A stretch of DNA of 64,000 nt from Planococcus maritimus. Its GTDB lineage: Bacteria > Bacillota > Bacilli > Bacillales_A > Planococcaceae. Below are positions 8,190 through 14,923 of this stretch, piece by piece. The stretch covers positions 1,766,501-1,830,500 of the forward strand of contig NZ_CP016538.2 in assembly GCF_001687625.2 (NCBI RefSeq), given 5' to 3'. The position numbers and the translations under genes are program-made. Every line of letters begins with the position of its first letter. The stretch's first letter is position 1. The notes under the pieces are model-generated. The model was not told where the DNA came from. It saw only the letters and a program-made list of their open reading frames with translations, and did no database searches.

Positions 8190-8853
8190 TTATATAGTAA
8201 TTGTATTCTACATTAGGAAGGATATTCCTGTATTCAGTCATAAAACTCATCCCGCTATTTAGCGAAATTTCTTTCACTTGCGTCGGGGCTGCAATACAGC
8301 CGGTACTTTCGAGATCGTTATTTCTCCAAAGTCACACGTTGTGTTATCAACATCGCCATCATCATTTCACCTCCCGTCAAAAAGATTAGTAATTTGGGTA
8401 TCACTCGTACATCAGCTTTTTCATTTCCACCAAGCATTTTTCTATGAAGCTAGCGTGCTCCCCGGACGTCCTGACTTGCGCTAGATGGATTACGACTTCG
8501 GATGTGGTGGCGAGTTGTGACTCAGGTGCTACTCAGCCCTTTATCCAGTGGAAACACGTTGGGGGTGATAGCGATACAGCATCAGAGACTTATTGACTTC
8601 GAATAGACGGGAAATGACTTGTTCTGAATTCGCCGACTTGGTCTGCTCGAAGATGGAAAGCTCTAGCATATTGTCTACTTTCCGAACGCCGTTTCAGTTC
8701 ATTGGAAGTCACATCGACAACTGCACGAAGAAGTACGCAACGTCCAAGGACTTCTCAGAACCATGCCTGTCCTTGCAGACGATATTTAATAAGTCGCTGG
8801 ACGTCGTAGCTTTCTAAACTGGATGAAACGCCGTAGTAATGAATTGGGATAGC
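8190..8853 (-). pseudogene. Debris of a phage terminase large subunit
   Basis: This 660-base stretch has no intact gene. Downstream of the terminase small subunit pseudogene, short open pieces in different minus-strand frames resemble a large terminase: one at 8541-8693 contains LMLYRYHPQRVSTG, comparable to the conserved SYNPP...W region, and one at 8401-8538 ends in FIEKCLVEMKKLMYE, comparable to the segment before the nuclease domain. Several stops and frame changes separate them. The order small subunit then large subunit supports the call. The similarity is by eye only; profile searches of the six frames would be needed to confirm it. Confidence 0.4.
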
Positions 8854-9299
8854 TTATGAACTATTATCTTCACCACCGATATCGTCCAGGAAAGTTACGT
8901 CCCCCCCTCATGGTTTACCTTTTCCTTGAACATGTCTAGATGCTTGCTAATCAGTTCGATTGCTTTGTTTGCACCGCTGCTATCAAATTAGTATTCGCCT
9001 ATCAGAACTAGTCGCTGTTCCACATAATCAAATTCCATCATAGTCTCTTGTTGCATTGCTCAGTTTGATATATCCATCAAGCGTTTCAGCACCCAGTAAG
9101 CATCAAGTTCCAATCGGTCAGCTCGCGTTTTCTTTATTTCCTCTATACGCGCGCGGATGTTACCTTGTGCTAGAAACTTGGCTGCTGTAGTACTTGCTGT
9201 TTTTTCACTGTACCCTGCACGAATCGCCGCCTGAGTGCCATTTAGGTCCACTAGGTATTCATCGATAAATATTTGCTGCTTCGCTGTAAACTTTACCAT
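8854..9299 (-). pseudogene. Phage terminase small subunit, inactivated
   Basis: The N-terminal 79 codons from ATG 9299 (FTAKQQIFIDEYLVDLNGTQ then AAIRAGYSEKTA) are a clear Terminase_2 DNA-binding domain. After ISN comes a TGA at 9060, but the same frame continues as family-like text (MMEFDYVEQRLV), meets a second stop (TAA, before FDSSGANKAIELISKHLDMF) and then needs one added base at a run of seven C (8901-8907) to end as DVTFLDDIGGEDNSS. Two nonsense codons, both explicable as C-to-T changes, and one homopolymer frameshift show the gene is dead. In the phage it would have recognised packaging sites. Confidence 0.85.
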
Positions 9300-9449
9300 A
9301 TATTACTAACTTTCGGTCTAATTTCCTTATTATGACATCGAAATCGATTGTTAGACCTTGTATTTCGCCCATAATCGGTGGGGCTGTGGAGGGATTTACC
9401 GGTTGCCCTGCATCCCCTCTTTTATTCTCCCCTTCATAATTACCGACTT

Positions 9450-9477
9450 TGTACGGCAGACTGTACGGCAAGTGTAC
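9450..9477. repeat. Short GTAC direct-repeat cluster
   Basis: TGTACGGCA occurs twice (9450-9458, 9462-9470) followed by TGTAC at 9473, i.e. three GTAC cores spaced 11-12 bases, about one helical turn. It lies between the late positive-control factor and the terminase small subunit remnant, where a late operator or packaging (pac) site would be expected. Function is conjecture. Confidence 0.4.
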
Positions 9478-9485
9478 ATGTTGAG

Positions 9486-9982
9486 TTAAACGGAAAGCTG
9501 AAAACGCTCTCTGACTTTCTTTTTAGCTCGGTCGATATAACTTTCAGCTGTAGATCGTCCTACTCCTATTTCTTCCGCAACCATTCTGATGCTAAGCTTC
9601 GCAGCCTCATGCAAGATATAACATTGCCGTTCACGCAGCGATAACGACGCAAAATGTCAGCCAGAATAATCTTCTCTTCGGCCGTCATATACAATTGCTT
9701 AGGGCCTTCTTCCAACTGCTCAGTAATATCGGGGATGAAATCCATATTCGAGAAGGATTGATGTTGGTAGATGCTCTTCTTGTCGATACCTTTGAATGTT
9801 CCGGGCTGGCGTCCCGTCTCGAGCCATTCCATCGAGAAGTTCATGCTTTCAATCATGCTGTTGATCTGCTTGAGGTCCTGTTTGCTGTGAAAATCGTTGC
9901 GATCCAATCGGTCCCGACATCGCTCCAGGTCTTTTTTGTGAATGCCGTATTCGTGTAATAGTTCATCTGCCCATACTTTCAT
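9486..9982 (-). pseudogene. Phage late positive control factor (Xpf/sigma-like), frameshifted
   Basis: From ATG 9982 the frame encodes an N-terminal region with EWLETGRQPG and TAEEKIILADIL, typical of the sigma-70-like positive control factors (PBSX Xpf family) that switch on late phage genes. The frame breaks near 9648-9651; adding one base restores LSLRERQCYILHEAA, a helix-turn-helix (MVAEEIGVGRSTAESYIDRA) and a basic end VRERFQLSV stopping at 9486. The DNA-binding domain is therefore lost from the main frame. Its position directly upstream of terminase matches late regulation in PBSX-like phages. Either a true mutation or, less likely, a sequencing error. Confidence 0.8.
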
Positions 9983-10017
9983 CGGTTGACCTCCTCTGAT
10001 TTTGAAAATAAAAAAGA

Positions 10018-10051
10018 GGACACAAAACAGCAGTTAAGCTGTAATGTGTCC
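10018..10051 (-). terminator. Repeated hairpin terminator, copy 1
   Basis: GGACAC...GTGTCC hairpin containing ACAGC/GCTGT; on the minus strand it is followed by a T-rich tract. It is nearly the same sequence as the hairpins at 10749 and 11554 and ends the third membrane/coiled-coil cassette. Confidence 0.8.
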
Positions 10052-10069
10052 TCCAGTTGACTGGTGGGA

Positions 10070-10717
10070 CTAATTATTTTGGTTTTCATACTTCTCTAAT
10101 TGTTTTCGTAGATCTTCATTTTCAGTTATTAAATCTTTCGTAATTTTATCGATTTCGACCCTACTATTCTCTATACCTTGACTATTAGTTTCTAAATTCT
10201 CTTCGAATTTAGTGGTCATGTCTTTTATTTTTTGCAATTCTGCGAGTTGTTTTTGAGTTTCAAGTTGAACTTGCACCAAATCGTTTCTTAAATTTTCCTG
10301 AAATTTCTTTTTATAATTATACGATCTTATTCCAACTACAACTAATACAAATCCAAGAGCTGATATAGTAAGGACATCAGAAAAAGGTTCAATCGCTGGA
10401 AAAACCTGTGGATACATTGATAGAATTACAGGTACATAAATTAAAGAAAGCACTCCAAAAACAAAACAAAATCCGTAAAAACAGAACCTTCTAAAGCTCA
10501 TTTTGTCTTTAATGAGCAAGCCGTCAGATAGAGCTAACAAAAAACTTGAAAGTGTTGCTCCGAAAATAAATTCTCTCGGAATTGAACTCCAAGCACTAAT
10601 TGCTGGCAAGAAAAACAATGAAAGTCCGATGAAAACTATAATTAAGTCAGCGAATTGGTATGCGAAATGAGATTCTATGCTATTTTTTTTATTTTCACTT
10701 TGTTCATCGTGACTCAA
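10070..10717 (-). CDS. Membrane protein with C-terminal coiled coil, cassette 3
   Basis: 215 residues from TTG 10717, which follows AGGGGGAAGAGTT, nearly the same leader as the two upstream cassettes. After a polar start (SHDEQSENKK) come about four hydrophobic segments (residues ~20-135), then a long charged region (~140-215) rich in Glu, Lys and Gln with heptad-like spacing, a likely coiled coil. I do not recognise a family. It differs from the other two cassette proteins in having more membrane spans, but shares the leader and the downstream terminator hairpin. It sits between a prophage resolvase and the late regulator, a place where accessory (moron) genes are common. Confidence 0.65.
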   Translation of the reverse strand: MSHDEQSENKKNSIESHFAYQFADLIIVFIGLSLFFLPAISAWSSIPREFIFGATLSSFLLALSDGLLIKDKMSFRRFCFYGFCFVFGVLSLIYVPVILSMYPQVFPAIEPFSDVLTISALGFVLVVVGIRSYNYKKKFQENLRNDLVQVQLETQKQLAELQKIKDMTTKFEENLETNSQGIENSRVEIDKITKDLITENEDLRKQLEKYENQNN

Positions 10718-10748
10718 AACTCTTCCCCCTAATCAAAACTTTCAAAAA

Positions 10749-10783
10749 GAAACATAAAACAGCAATTACGCTGCAATGTGTCT
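10749..10783 (-). terminator. Repeated hairpin terminator, copy 2 (diverged)
   Basis: AACATAAAACAGC...GCTGCAATGTGT hairpin after cassette 2; on the minus strand followed by TTTCTTTTT. It is a diverged version of the hairpins at 10018 and 11554. It leaves only about 30 bases before the next start codon. Confidence 0.7.
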
Positions 10784-10806
10784 TTTAGTTGGGCTTGAAT
10801 TTATAA

Positions 10807-11451
10807 TTACTCATCATTTCCAACTCTATATTGTATCCTCGTTTTTAATTCAAGAATTCGCTGTGTGTTTCTTTCTATGTCTCTAATTCGGTTGCTATGA
10901 GCCTCGGGATCAATGTCTTTGTTAATCGTATCTACATCACTGATTATAATTACTATTGAATACAGTATTTCCTGTACATCTTCGTTTATAGGTATAGTTA
11001 GCATATCTGTATTTATACTCGCTAAAGATGCTTTCTCTGCTGATACATTTTGAATAGCGTCGTTAATTTCTTGGTTGAAATCTAATTCATGTATATTCAG
11101 CCCTCTTTCTTTTTCTTTAACTAAAAATCTAAGATGTTCTAAATGACTTACTAAACTTAGAAGATGCCGGTTCAGAATAGCGCTGCTTTTTTTTAGCTTT
11201 TCTTCTTTCGCTTCTAAATTCTTTGAACGATCATATTCAATCTGTTTATTCATAGCTGTCAAAGTACTTTTACCAGCGAAGTAAGCACCTAAAAATGCTC
11301 CTCCTAATGTTCCTACCACTTGTAATAACGTTTTAATATCTATAATTCTATTTAAATGGAATGTTTCTTGATACATATAAAAAATTAAGAAGAGAAAAAG
11401 GAATAAAAATAACCACGAGACCCAAAAATAAAAGTTAGCCCATTGTTTCAG
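10807..11451 (-). CDS. Membrane-anchored coiled-coil protein, cassette 2
   Basis: Likely 214 residues. The first ATG is at 11376, but extending upstream to a CTG codon at 11451 adds 25 mostly hydrophobic residues that align without gaps to the start of the cassette 1 protein, and this CTG lies seven bases after GAGGGGGG, exactly where cassette 1 has TTG. The protein then has a first hydrophobic helix, the shared text DIKT-L-VGT, a second helix with GAFLGAYFAGKS, and a long charged, helical region. Family unknown. A promoter at 11495-11523 drives it independently. If CTG is not used, the protein would lose its first helix and start at 11376. Confidence 0.62.
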   Translation of the reverse strand: MKQWANFYFWVSWLFLFLFLFLIFYMYQETFHLNRIIDIKTLLQVVGTLGGAFLGAYFAGKSTLTAMNKQIEYDRSKNLEAKEEKLKKSSAILNRHLLSLVSHLEHLRFLVKEKERGLNIHELDFNQEINDAIQNVSAEKASLASINTDMLTIPINEDVQEILYSIVIIISDVDTINKDIDPEAHSNRIRDIERNTQRILELKTRIQYRVGNDE

Positions 11452-11494
11452 AATTCTTCCCCCCTCATCAAAAAATTACATTATCGATAACTCT

Positions 11495-11523
11495 ATTATA
11501 TCCATTCCAAGAAATATTGTCTC
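11495..11523 (-). promoter_or_regulatory. Sigma-A type promoter for cassette 2
   Basis: On the minus strand GAGACA, 17 bases, TATAAT. It lies between the cassette 1 terminator and the cassette 2 start, with a short leader of about 40 bases. Confidence 0.65.
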
Positions 11524-11553
11524 CAAATTTTGTCACTTTTTAAATAAAAAAAA

Positions 11554-11587
11554 GGACACAAAACAGCGATTGTGCTGTTACTTGTCC
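11554..11587 (-). terminator. Repeated hairpin terminator, copy 3
   Basis: GGACAC...TTGTCC hairpin with ACAGC/GCTGT, followed on the minus strand by nine T. It follows cassette 1. Adjacent text CTGGTGGGACTAA is shared with the region beside copy 1, so the repeat extends beyond the hairpin itself. Confidence 0.8.
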
Positions 11588-11605
11588 TCGAGCTTGCTGG
11601 TGGGA

Positions 11606-12256
11606 CTAAGTATTATATTTCAATAAAACTTTACCTAATTTTATTTTATGTTCATTTAACTTTCTTGAATTTTTTAGTAATTCTCCATACGCTGAGTCGA
11701 TTTCATGACTATCTAATTTCTCTAGTGTTTCACTTAAACCATTCAGGGACTCGGCGCAATCATCAATCTTCATTAGAGACAGCAAAAAAACATAATATTT
11801 CTCATCCCACACTTCAGTTATATCAATACCTTTTAATATACCACGCTGTTTTTCAACTTCTTTTTTGGCAACATCAACGAGAATGTCATTCTCTATTATG
11901 TCATTCTCACTGTTAACTTTCACGAAATTTTCTTCTATCAGATCACTTATGGTGATTATTGAACTTATACGCGTAAAGAATAGATTTCCAACCCTTAAAA
12001 ATTTGTCTGTTTCTCTTTTGGTTTCTTTTTTCTCTTGAGATTCTATTTGCCTTTCAACTGATTCGATGGCATATCTGCCTGCAGTTTTAGCACCGAAATA
12101 TGCACCGAAAACTGTACCTAATACAGTCAGTATAGTCTTTATATCCAAAAAATCAGAGAAGTCAAATCTCTCTTCGTAAAAATAGTAAATTAGTATAAAA
12201 GAGAAAGTAATTGATACACAACTTATATAGAAGTATATGTTGTCTCTACGCCTCAA
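11606..12256 (-). CDS. Membrane-anchored coiled-coil protein, cassette 1
   Basis: 216 residues from TTG 12256, seven bases after GAGGGGG. Two N-terminal hydrophobic helices (residues ~8-27 and ~40-60, the second with GAYFGAKTAG) are followed by ~150 charged, predicted mostly helical residues on one side of the membrane. It is a clear paralogue of cassette 2 in residues 1-60 (shared LDIKT-L-V-GT-GAYFGA pattern) with diverged C-terminal halves. No catalytic motif is evident. Located just downstream of rusA and a tiny ORF in the prophage remnant. A membrane-located accessory or exclusion function is conceivable but unsupported. Confidence 0.65.
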   Translation of the reverse strand: MRRRDNIYFYISCVSITFSFILIYYFYEERFDFSDFLDIKTILTVLGTVFGAYFGAKTAGRYAIESVERQIESQEKKETKRETDKFLRVGNLFFTRISSIITISDLIEENFVKVNSENDIIENDILVDVAKKEVEKQRGILKGIDITEVWDEKYYVFLLSLMKIDDCAESLNGLSETLEKLDSHEIDSAYGELLKNSRKLNEHKIKLGKVLLKYNT

Positions 12257-12326
12257 AACTCTTCCCCCTCATCAAAATTCACGCGCCTAACGCCTAACCT
12301 GCCCGTCGTGCGTCTTGGTACGTGTC

Positions 12327-12458
12327 TCAGCATGAGGTGGTAGCGTCCCGAGCTTGGCCTTGCCGTTCGAAAATAAATAACACATGGCTTCCTGGTAGTT
12401 CCATTATATCCAAAATCAGTTCACGTGTTTCCGAAATTTTGACATCTTGTAGCCGCAT
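12327..12458 (-). CDS. 43-residue small prophage protein, possibly truncated
   Basis: ATG 12458 lies four bases after GGAGGGG. The 43 residues (starting MRLQDVKISETRELILDIME, then LPGSHVLFIFE) look like real coding sequence in the first ~33 residues and end in a less convincing tail before TGA, so the gene may be a truncated form of a longer phage gene. Same direction as rusA and 24 bases downstream of it. Family not recognised. Confidence 0.4.
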   Translation of the reverse strand: MRLQDVKISETRELILDIMELPGSHVLFIFERQGQARDATTSC

Positions 12459-12482
12459 TGGACCCCTCCATCCTCTATCTCC

Positions 12483-12902
12483 TTAGTAACTAATCAGCAC
12501 AACGACCCTCGGCGTCATACTGTACAACTTCTTCACCATCATGCTGACCACTTGGCTATCGTCCTGCCAAAGAATCTTCGAAAGCCCATCATTCACACTC
12601 TTCTCCAGATTATCGACGTACGGCTTTGTAGTCGGAAGCAATAACCCCGCCGCAATAAGCTCCTGTTTCGGACGCGTCTGATACTTCTTCGGTGTCGGCT
12701 GATAGAATGTCAGCTCCAAGTGTATCGGTCCCTGAATGAGCTCCTGTGGCTTGTGCTGTGATGCAATGAGCTTCACGTATTGTTTGAAGACCCGGGACTT
12801 TTCCGGATCGTAGAGAACCGTCTTGCCGGTGAAGCTTTTTCCGGCTCGAGGTCTGCCCTGGGCAACCAGCTCCCCAACTATTTCGCATACGATTCGGTTC
12901 AT
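12483..12902 (-). CDS. rusA: RusA family crossover-junction endonuclease
   Basis: 139 residues from ATG 12902 (GAGG upstream; a TTG at 12917 would overlap the preceding stop and lacks a ribosome site). RusA family features: N-terminal EIVGELVAQGRPRAG, a basic middle, the acidic cluster KPYVDNLEKSVNDGLSKIL and then WQDDSQVV, which carries the Asp residues that bind metal. RusA resolves Holliday junctions and phages use it in replication and recombination before packaging. The frame is intact although its neighbours in the remnant are decayed. Next upstream is a 43-residue ORF. Confidence 0.85.
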   Translation of the reverse strand: MNRIVCEIVGELVAQGRPRAGKSFTGKTVLYDPEKSRVFKQYVKLIASQHKPQELIQGPIHLELTFYQPTPKKYQTRPKQELIAAGLLLPTTKPYVDNLEKSVNDGLSKILWQDDSQVVSMMVKKLYSMTPRVVVLISY

Positions 12903-12913
12903 CAGTTCATTCC

Positions 12914-13045
12914 TCAATCAATCTGCAGCAGTCGATCATACTCATCGACCAGCCGCCGTTCTTCCATATCCTCAAAATAGCTTTCCGGCTTCCCTGTCAA
13001 CACAGACAAAGAAGTAATCATCCCTTGGCAGTCCTCTTCGGTCAT
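12914..13045 (-). CDS. 43-residue small prophage protein
   Basis: ATG 13045 to TGA 12914 encodes 43 residues, beginning MTEEDCQGMITSLSVLTGKP and ending VDEYDRLLQID, acidic and predicted helical. The ribosome site (GGGATAG) is weak. It lies 11 bases upstream of the rusA start and in the same direction. Just before it, another frame ends as VVEIDGERFALTCIKL and may be the tail of a lost phage gene. No family recognised. Confidence 0.4.
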   Translation of the reverse strand: MTEEDCQGMITSLSVLTGKPESYFEDMEERRLVDEYDRLLQID

Positions 13046-13310
13046 TGCTATCCCTACAGCTTTATGCAAGTCAGAGCAAATCGTTCGCCATCAATTTCAA
13101 CGACCTGTACCTTTTATTTTTTGAGTTTCACAATTTTCACAAGATGATATTGGTCTACAGCACTTGATTAGAGAAATGCAAAAGCACACATCCCGAATAT
13201 TTAACAAAATTTCAAGGTGATCACCACTATGTAAAGCACTAAAAAATTTTTGTAATCTGCTAAGCACTCTAGCAAGTTCTGATAAACTAAATCAAAAAGA
13301 GGTACTTTTT

Positions 13311-13733
13311 ATGAAACCAAGAATTTCTGTCATTACTATTGGTGTGGATAACCTTGAGCGAGCGCTAGAATTTTACCGGAATGGTCTGGGCTTGCCAACA
13401 GAAGGAATAGTCGGGGAGGAGTTCGACAATGGAGCCGTCGCCTTTTTCGACCTTCAGCAAGGGCTGAAACTCGCCATTTGGAGACGTCAAGACATCGCCC
13501 ATGAAACGAAAACAATGCTGTGCCTGCCAAGTCCTACAGAATTCACGCTTGGCCAAAATGGCAACAGCAAATCGGAAGTCGATGCGGTGATGGCGCAGGC
13601 CAAACAAGCTGGAGCCCTCATAACAGATCCGGCTCATGATACGTTTTGGGGCGGCTATTCCGGTCATTTTCAGGACCCGGACGGCCATTTGTGGGAAGTT
13701 GTCTGGAACCCTGCATGGGGAGAAGTGGATTAA
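13311..13733 (+). CDS. VOC (glyoxalase/bleomycin-resistance fold) family protein
   Basis: 140 residues with the paired beta-alpha-beta-beta-beta modules of vicinal-oxygen-chelate proteins: ISVITIGVDNLERALEFYR at the start and GHFQDPDGHLWEVVWNP at the end, the latter a signature with a metal-ligand Glu. Substrate cannot be deduced. A GAGGTA ribosome site precedes ATG 13311. It is the first non-phage gene right of the island and is 28 bases upstream of a potassium channel gene in the same direction, probably cotranscribed by chance of proximity rather than function. Confidence 0.88.
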   Translation: MKPRISVITIGVDNLERALEFYRNGLGLPTEGIVGEEFDNGAVAFFDLQQGLKLAIWRRQDIAHETKTMLCLPSPTEFTLGQNGNSKSEVDAVMAQAKQAGALITDPAHDTFWGGYSGHFQDPDGHLWEVVWNPAWGEVD

Positions 13734-13761
13734 TTCCTGTTTAAATTAAAGGGGGATTGAC

Positions 13762-14460
13762 ATGAAATTACGAAATTTCATTTACGAGGCTTTTCTATTT
13801 CTGTTGGTAATCGTTTCCGTCACTATTGCACTGGTTTCCAATGAACGTTTCACTTTGGTTCATTGGATCATCTGGGGGATTTTCTTCGTTGATTATTTCA
13901 TTCGCTTCTTTGCCGCTGAACACAAATGGACATTTATTAAATCCCACCCCTTGGAATTGTTTGCTATCATACCACTGGATGCGATTTATCAGGCAGCGCG
14001 CTTTTTCATGTTTTTCCGGATGTTGAAATTATGGGGCATCCTTCCTCGTTTTTTGAAGCCTGTTTATGCCGTCTTAAAAACGAATGGCTTGGAGAAGCTG
14101 CTGATTTTCGCGGTCATTTTGATTTTTCTCGTGCCGATTCCAATGATCCTAATCGAACCTCAGATCGTTAACTACACCGATGCCATCTGGTGGGCAGTCG
14201 TGACGGTTACGACTGTCGGATATGGCGACATCATCCCTGAAACCGGCATCGGCCGTTTATTTGCAGTTATCTTGATGTTTGTCGGAATCGGGATCATCGG
14301 TACATTCACTAGCGCCATTTCGGCTTATTTCGCCTCCCGCAGGCGGGCACTGGAAGAAGACCACGTGCTCGATATCGTCAATTCGATCAAAAAAATCGAA
14401 AAACTGACTGAAGAAGACCATCAGCTCATCCAGAACTATCTAAAGAAAAAAATGGAATGA
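13762..14460 (+). CDS. Voltage-gated-like potassium channel
   Basis: 232 residues. Several hydrophobic helices occupy residues 8-130, followed by a pore loop with the K+ selectivity filter TVGYGD (residues 151-156, in WWAVVTVTTVGYGD) and a last membrane helix (~165-190), then a short cytoplasmic tail with charged helices (DHQLIQNYLKKK). An S4-like segment with Arg (FFMFFRMLKLWGILPRFLK) suggests a six-helix, KvAP-like channel, compact in size. GGGGG ribosome site before ATG 13762. The gene ends at a shared bidirectional terminator. Confidence 0.9.
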   Translation: MKLRNFIYEAFLFLLVIVSVTIALVSNERFTLVHWIIWGIFFVDYFIRFFAAEHKWTFIKSHPLELFAIIPLDAIYQAARFFMFFRMLKLWGILPRFLKPVYAVLKTNGLEKLLIFAVILIFLVPIPMILIEPQIVNYTDAIWWAVVTVTTVGYGDIIPETGIGRLFAVILMFVGIGIIGTFTSAISAYFASRRRALEEDHVLDIVNSIKKIEKLTEEDHQLIQNYLKKKME

Positions 14461-14496
14461 TAATCCTTTAAAAGCTTATGCCGCTATGCAAAAAAA

Positions 14497-14529
14497 GTCG
14501 GCCGCCTGTGAATTGCACAAGCGGCCGAC
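14497..14529. terminator. Bidirectional terminator
   Basis: GTCGGCCGC/GCGGCCGAC perfect nine-base stem, A-tract on the left and T-tract on the right, between the channel gene and the converging 14549-14854 gene. Confidence 0.9.
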
Positions 14530-14548
14530 TCTTTTTCGTAGTTACCTT

Positions 14549-14854
14549 TTATTTATTCTTATATTGCCCGTTGATATACGAAAGCATATCCCCGAAACTA
14601 TCGTAATGGAACCAGTCATAGCGCATTTTCTGGTCCACTTCGCCTTCGTCGTCGATATGCATGGAATTGGCGCTCAGCTGCAGGATTTCGGTATCTTCCA
14701 CATCTGTCGGTTCTTGTTCGAACGCATGATCAGCGAATTTTTTCTTCACCGACTCATAGAACCTGTCGCGCTCTTCTTCTTTTTCAAATTCCCACGATTC
14801 GTATTTGCCTCGGCAAAGAACTTCTATTGAATACACTTGTTTATTGTTCACCAT
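14549..14854 (-). CDS. Hypothetical acidic protein (101 aa)
   Basis: 101 residues with an excellent GGAGGAG ribosome site. The sequence is very acidic and soluble, with no membrane helix. The N-terminal part looks beta-rich (YSIEVLCRGKYESWEFE), followed by a helical stretch and a C-terminal YDWFHYDSFGDMLSYINGQY. I recognise no family. Its coding quality (ribosome site, terminator at the end, no overlap with another gene) supports a real gene. It is transcribed away from ypgR's upstream genes, downstream of ypgR, from which it is separated by about 70 bases. Confidence 0.7.
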   Translation of the reverse strand: MVNNKQVYSIEVLCRGKYESWEFEKEEERDRFYESVKKKFADHAFEQEPTDVEDTEILQLSANSMHIDDEGEVDQKMRYDWFHYDSFGDMLSYINGQYKNK

Positions 14855-14923
14855 TTTCTCTCCTCCAAGTAAAGCGTCGTATTGCTCTTTACCTCAAGGA
14901 AGCAGGCGGGAAACATTTGTTTC

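Larger units (their letters stand above)
6574..13130 (-). mobile_element. Degenerate prophage remnant with accessory genes
   Basis: AT-rich block between brxA and a VOC-family gene. Minus-strand order is small ORF, rusA, small ORF, three membrane/coiled-coil cassettes, late positive-control factor (frameshifted), terminase small subunit (two stops, one frameshift), terminase large subunit debris, then a Shedu-like gene and a DUF2513 gene. This is the late-region order of PBSX/SPP1-like phages with head, tail, lysis and integrase genes missing. Intact, ribosome-site-equipped accessory genes among dead phage genes suggest selective retention. No attachment-site direct repeats were found by eye, so the limits are approximate. 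Confidence 0.8.

Noticed and set aside
9259-9471. 70-codon minus-strand frame upstream of the terminase small subunit
   Set aside because: It overlaps the terminase start, covers the GTAC repeats and shows no family features or ribosome site.
6357-13310. Prophage attachment site repeats at the island edges
   Set aside because: Comparison by eye of 6357-6573 with 13050-13310 gave no direct repeat long enough to claim an att site.
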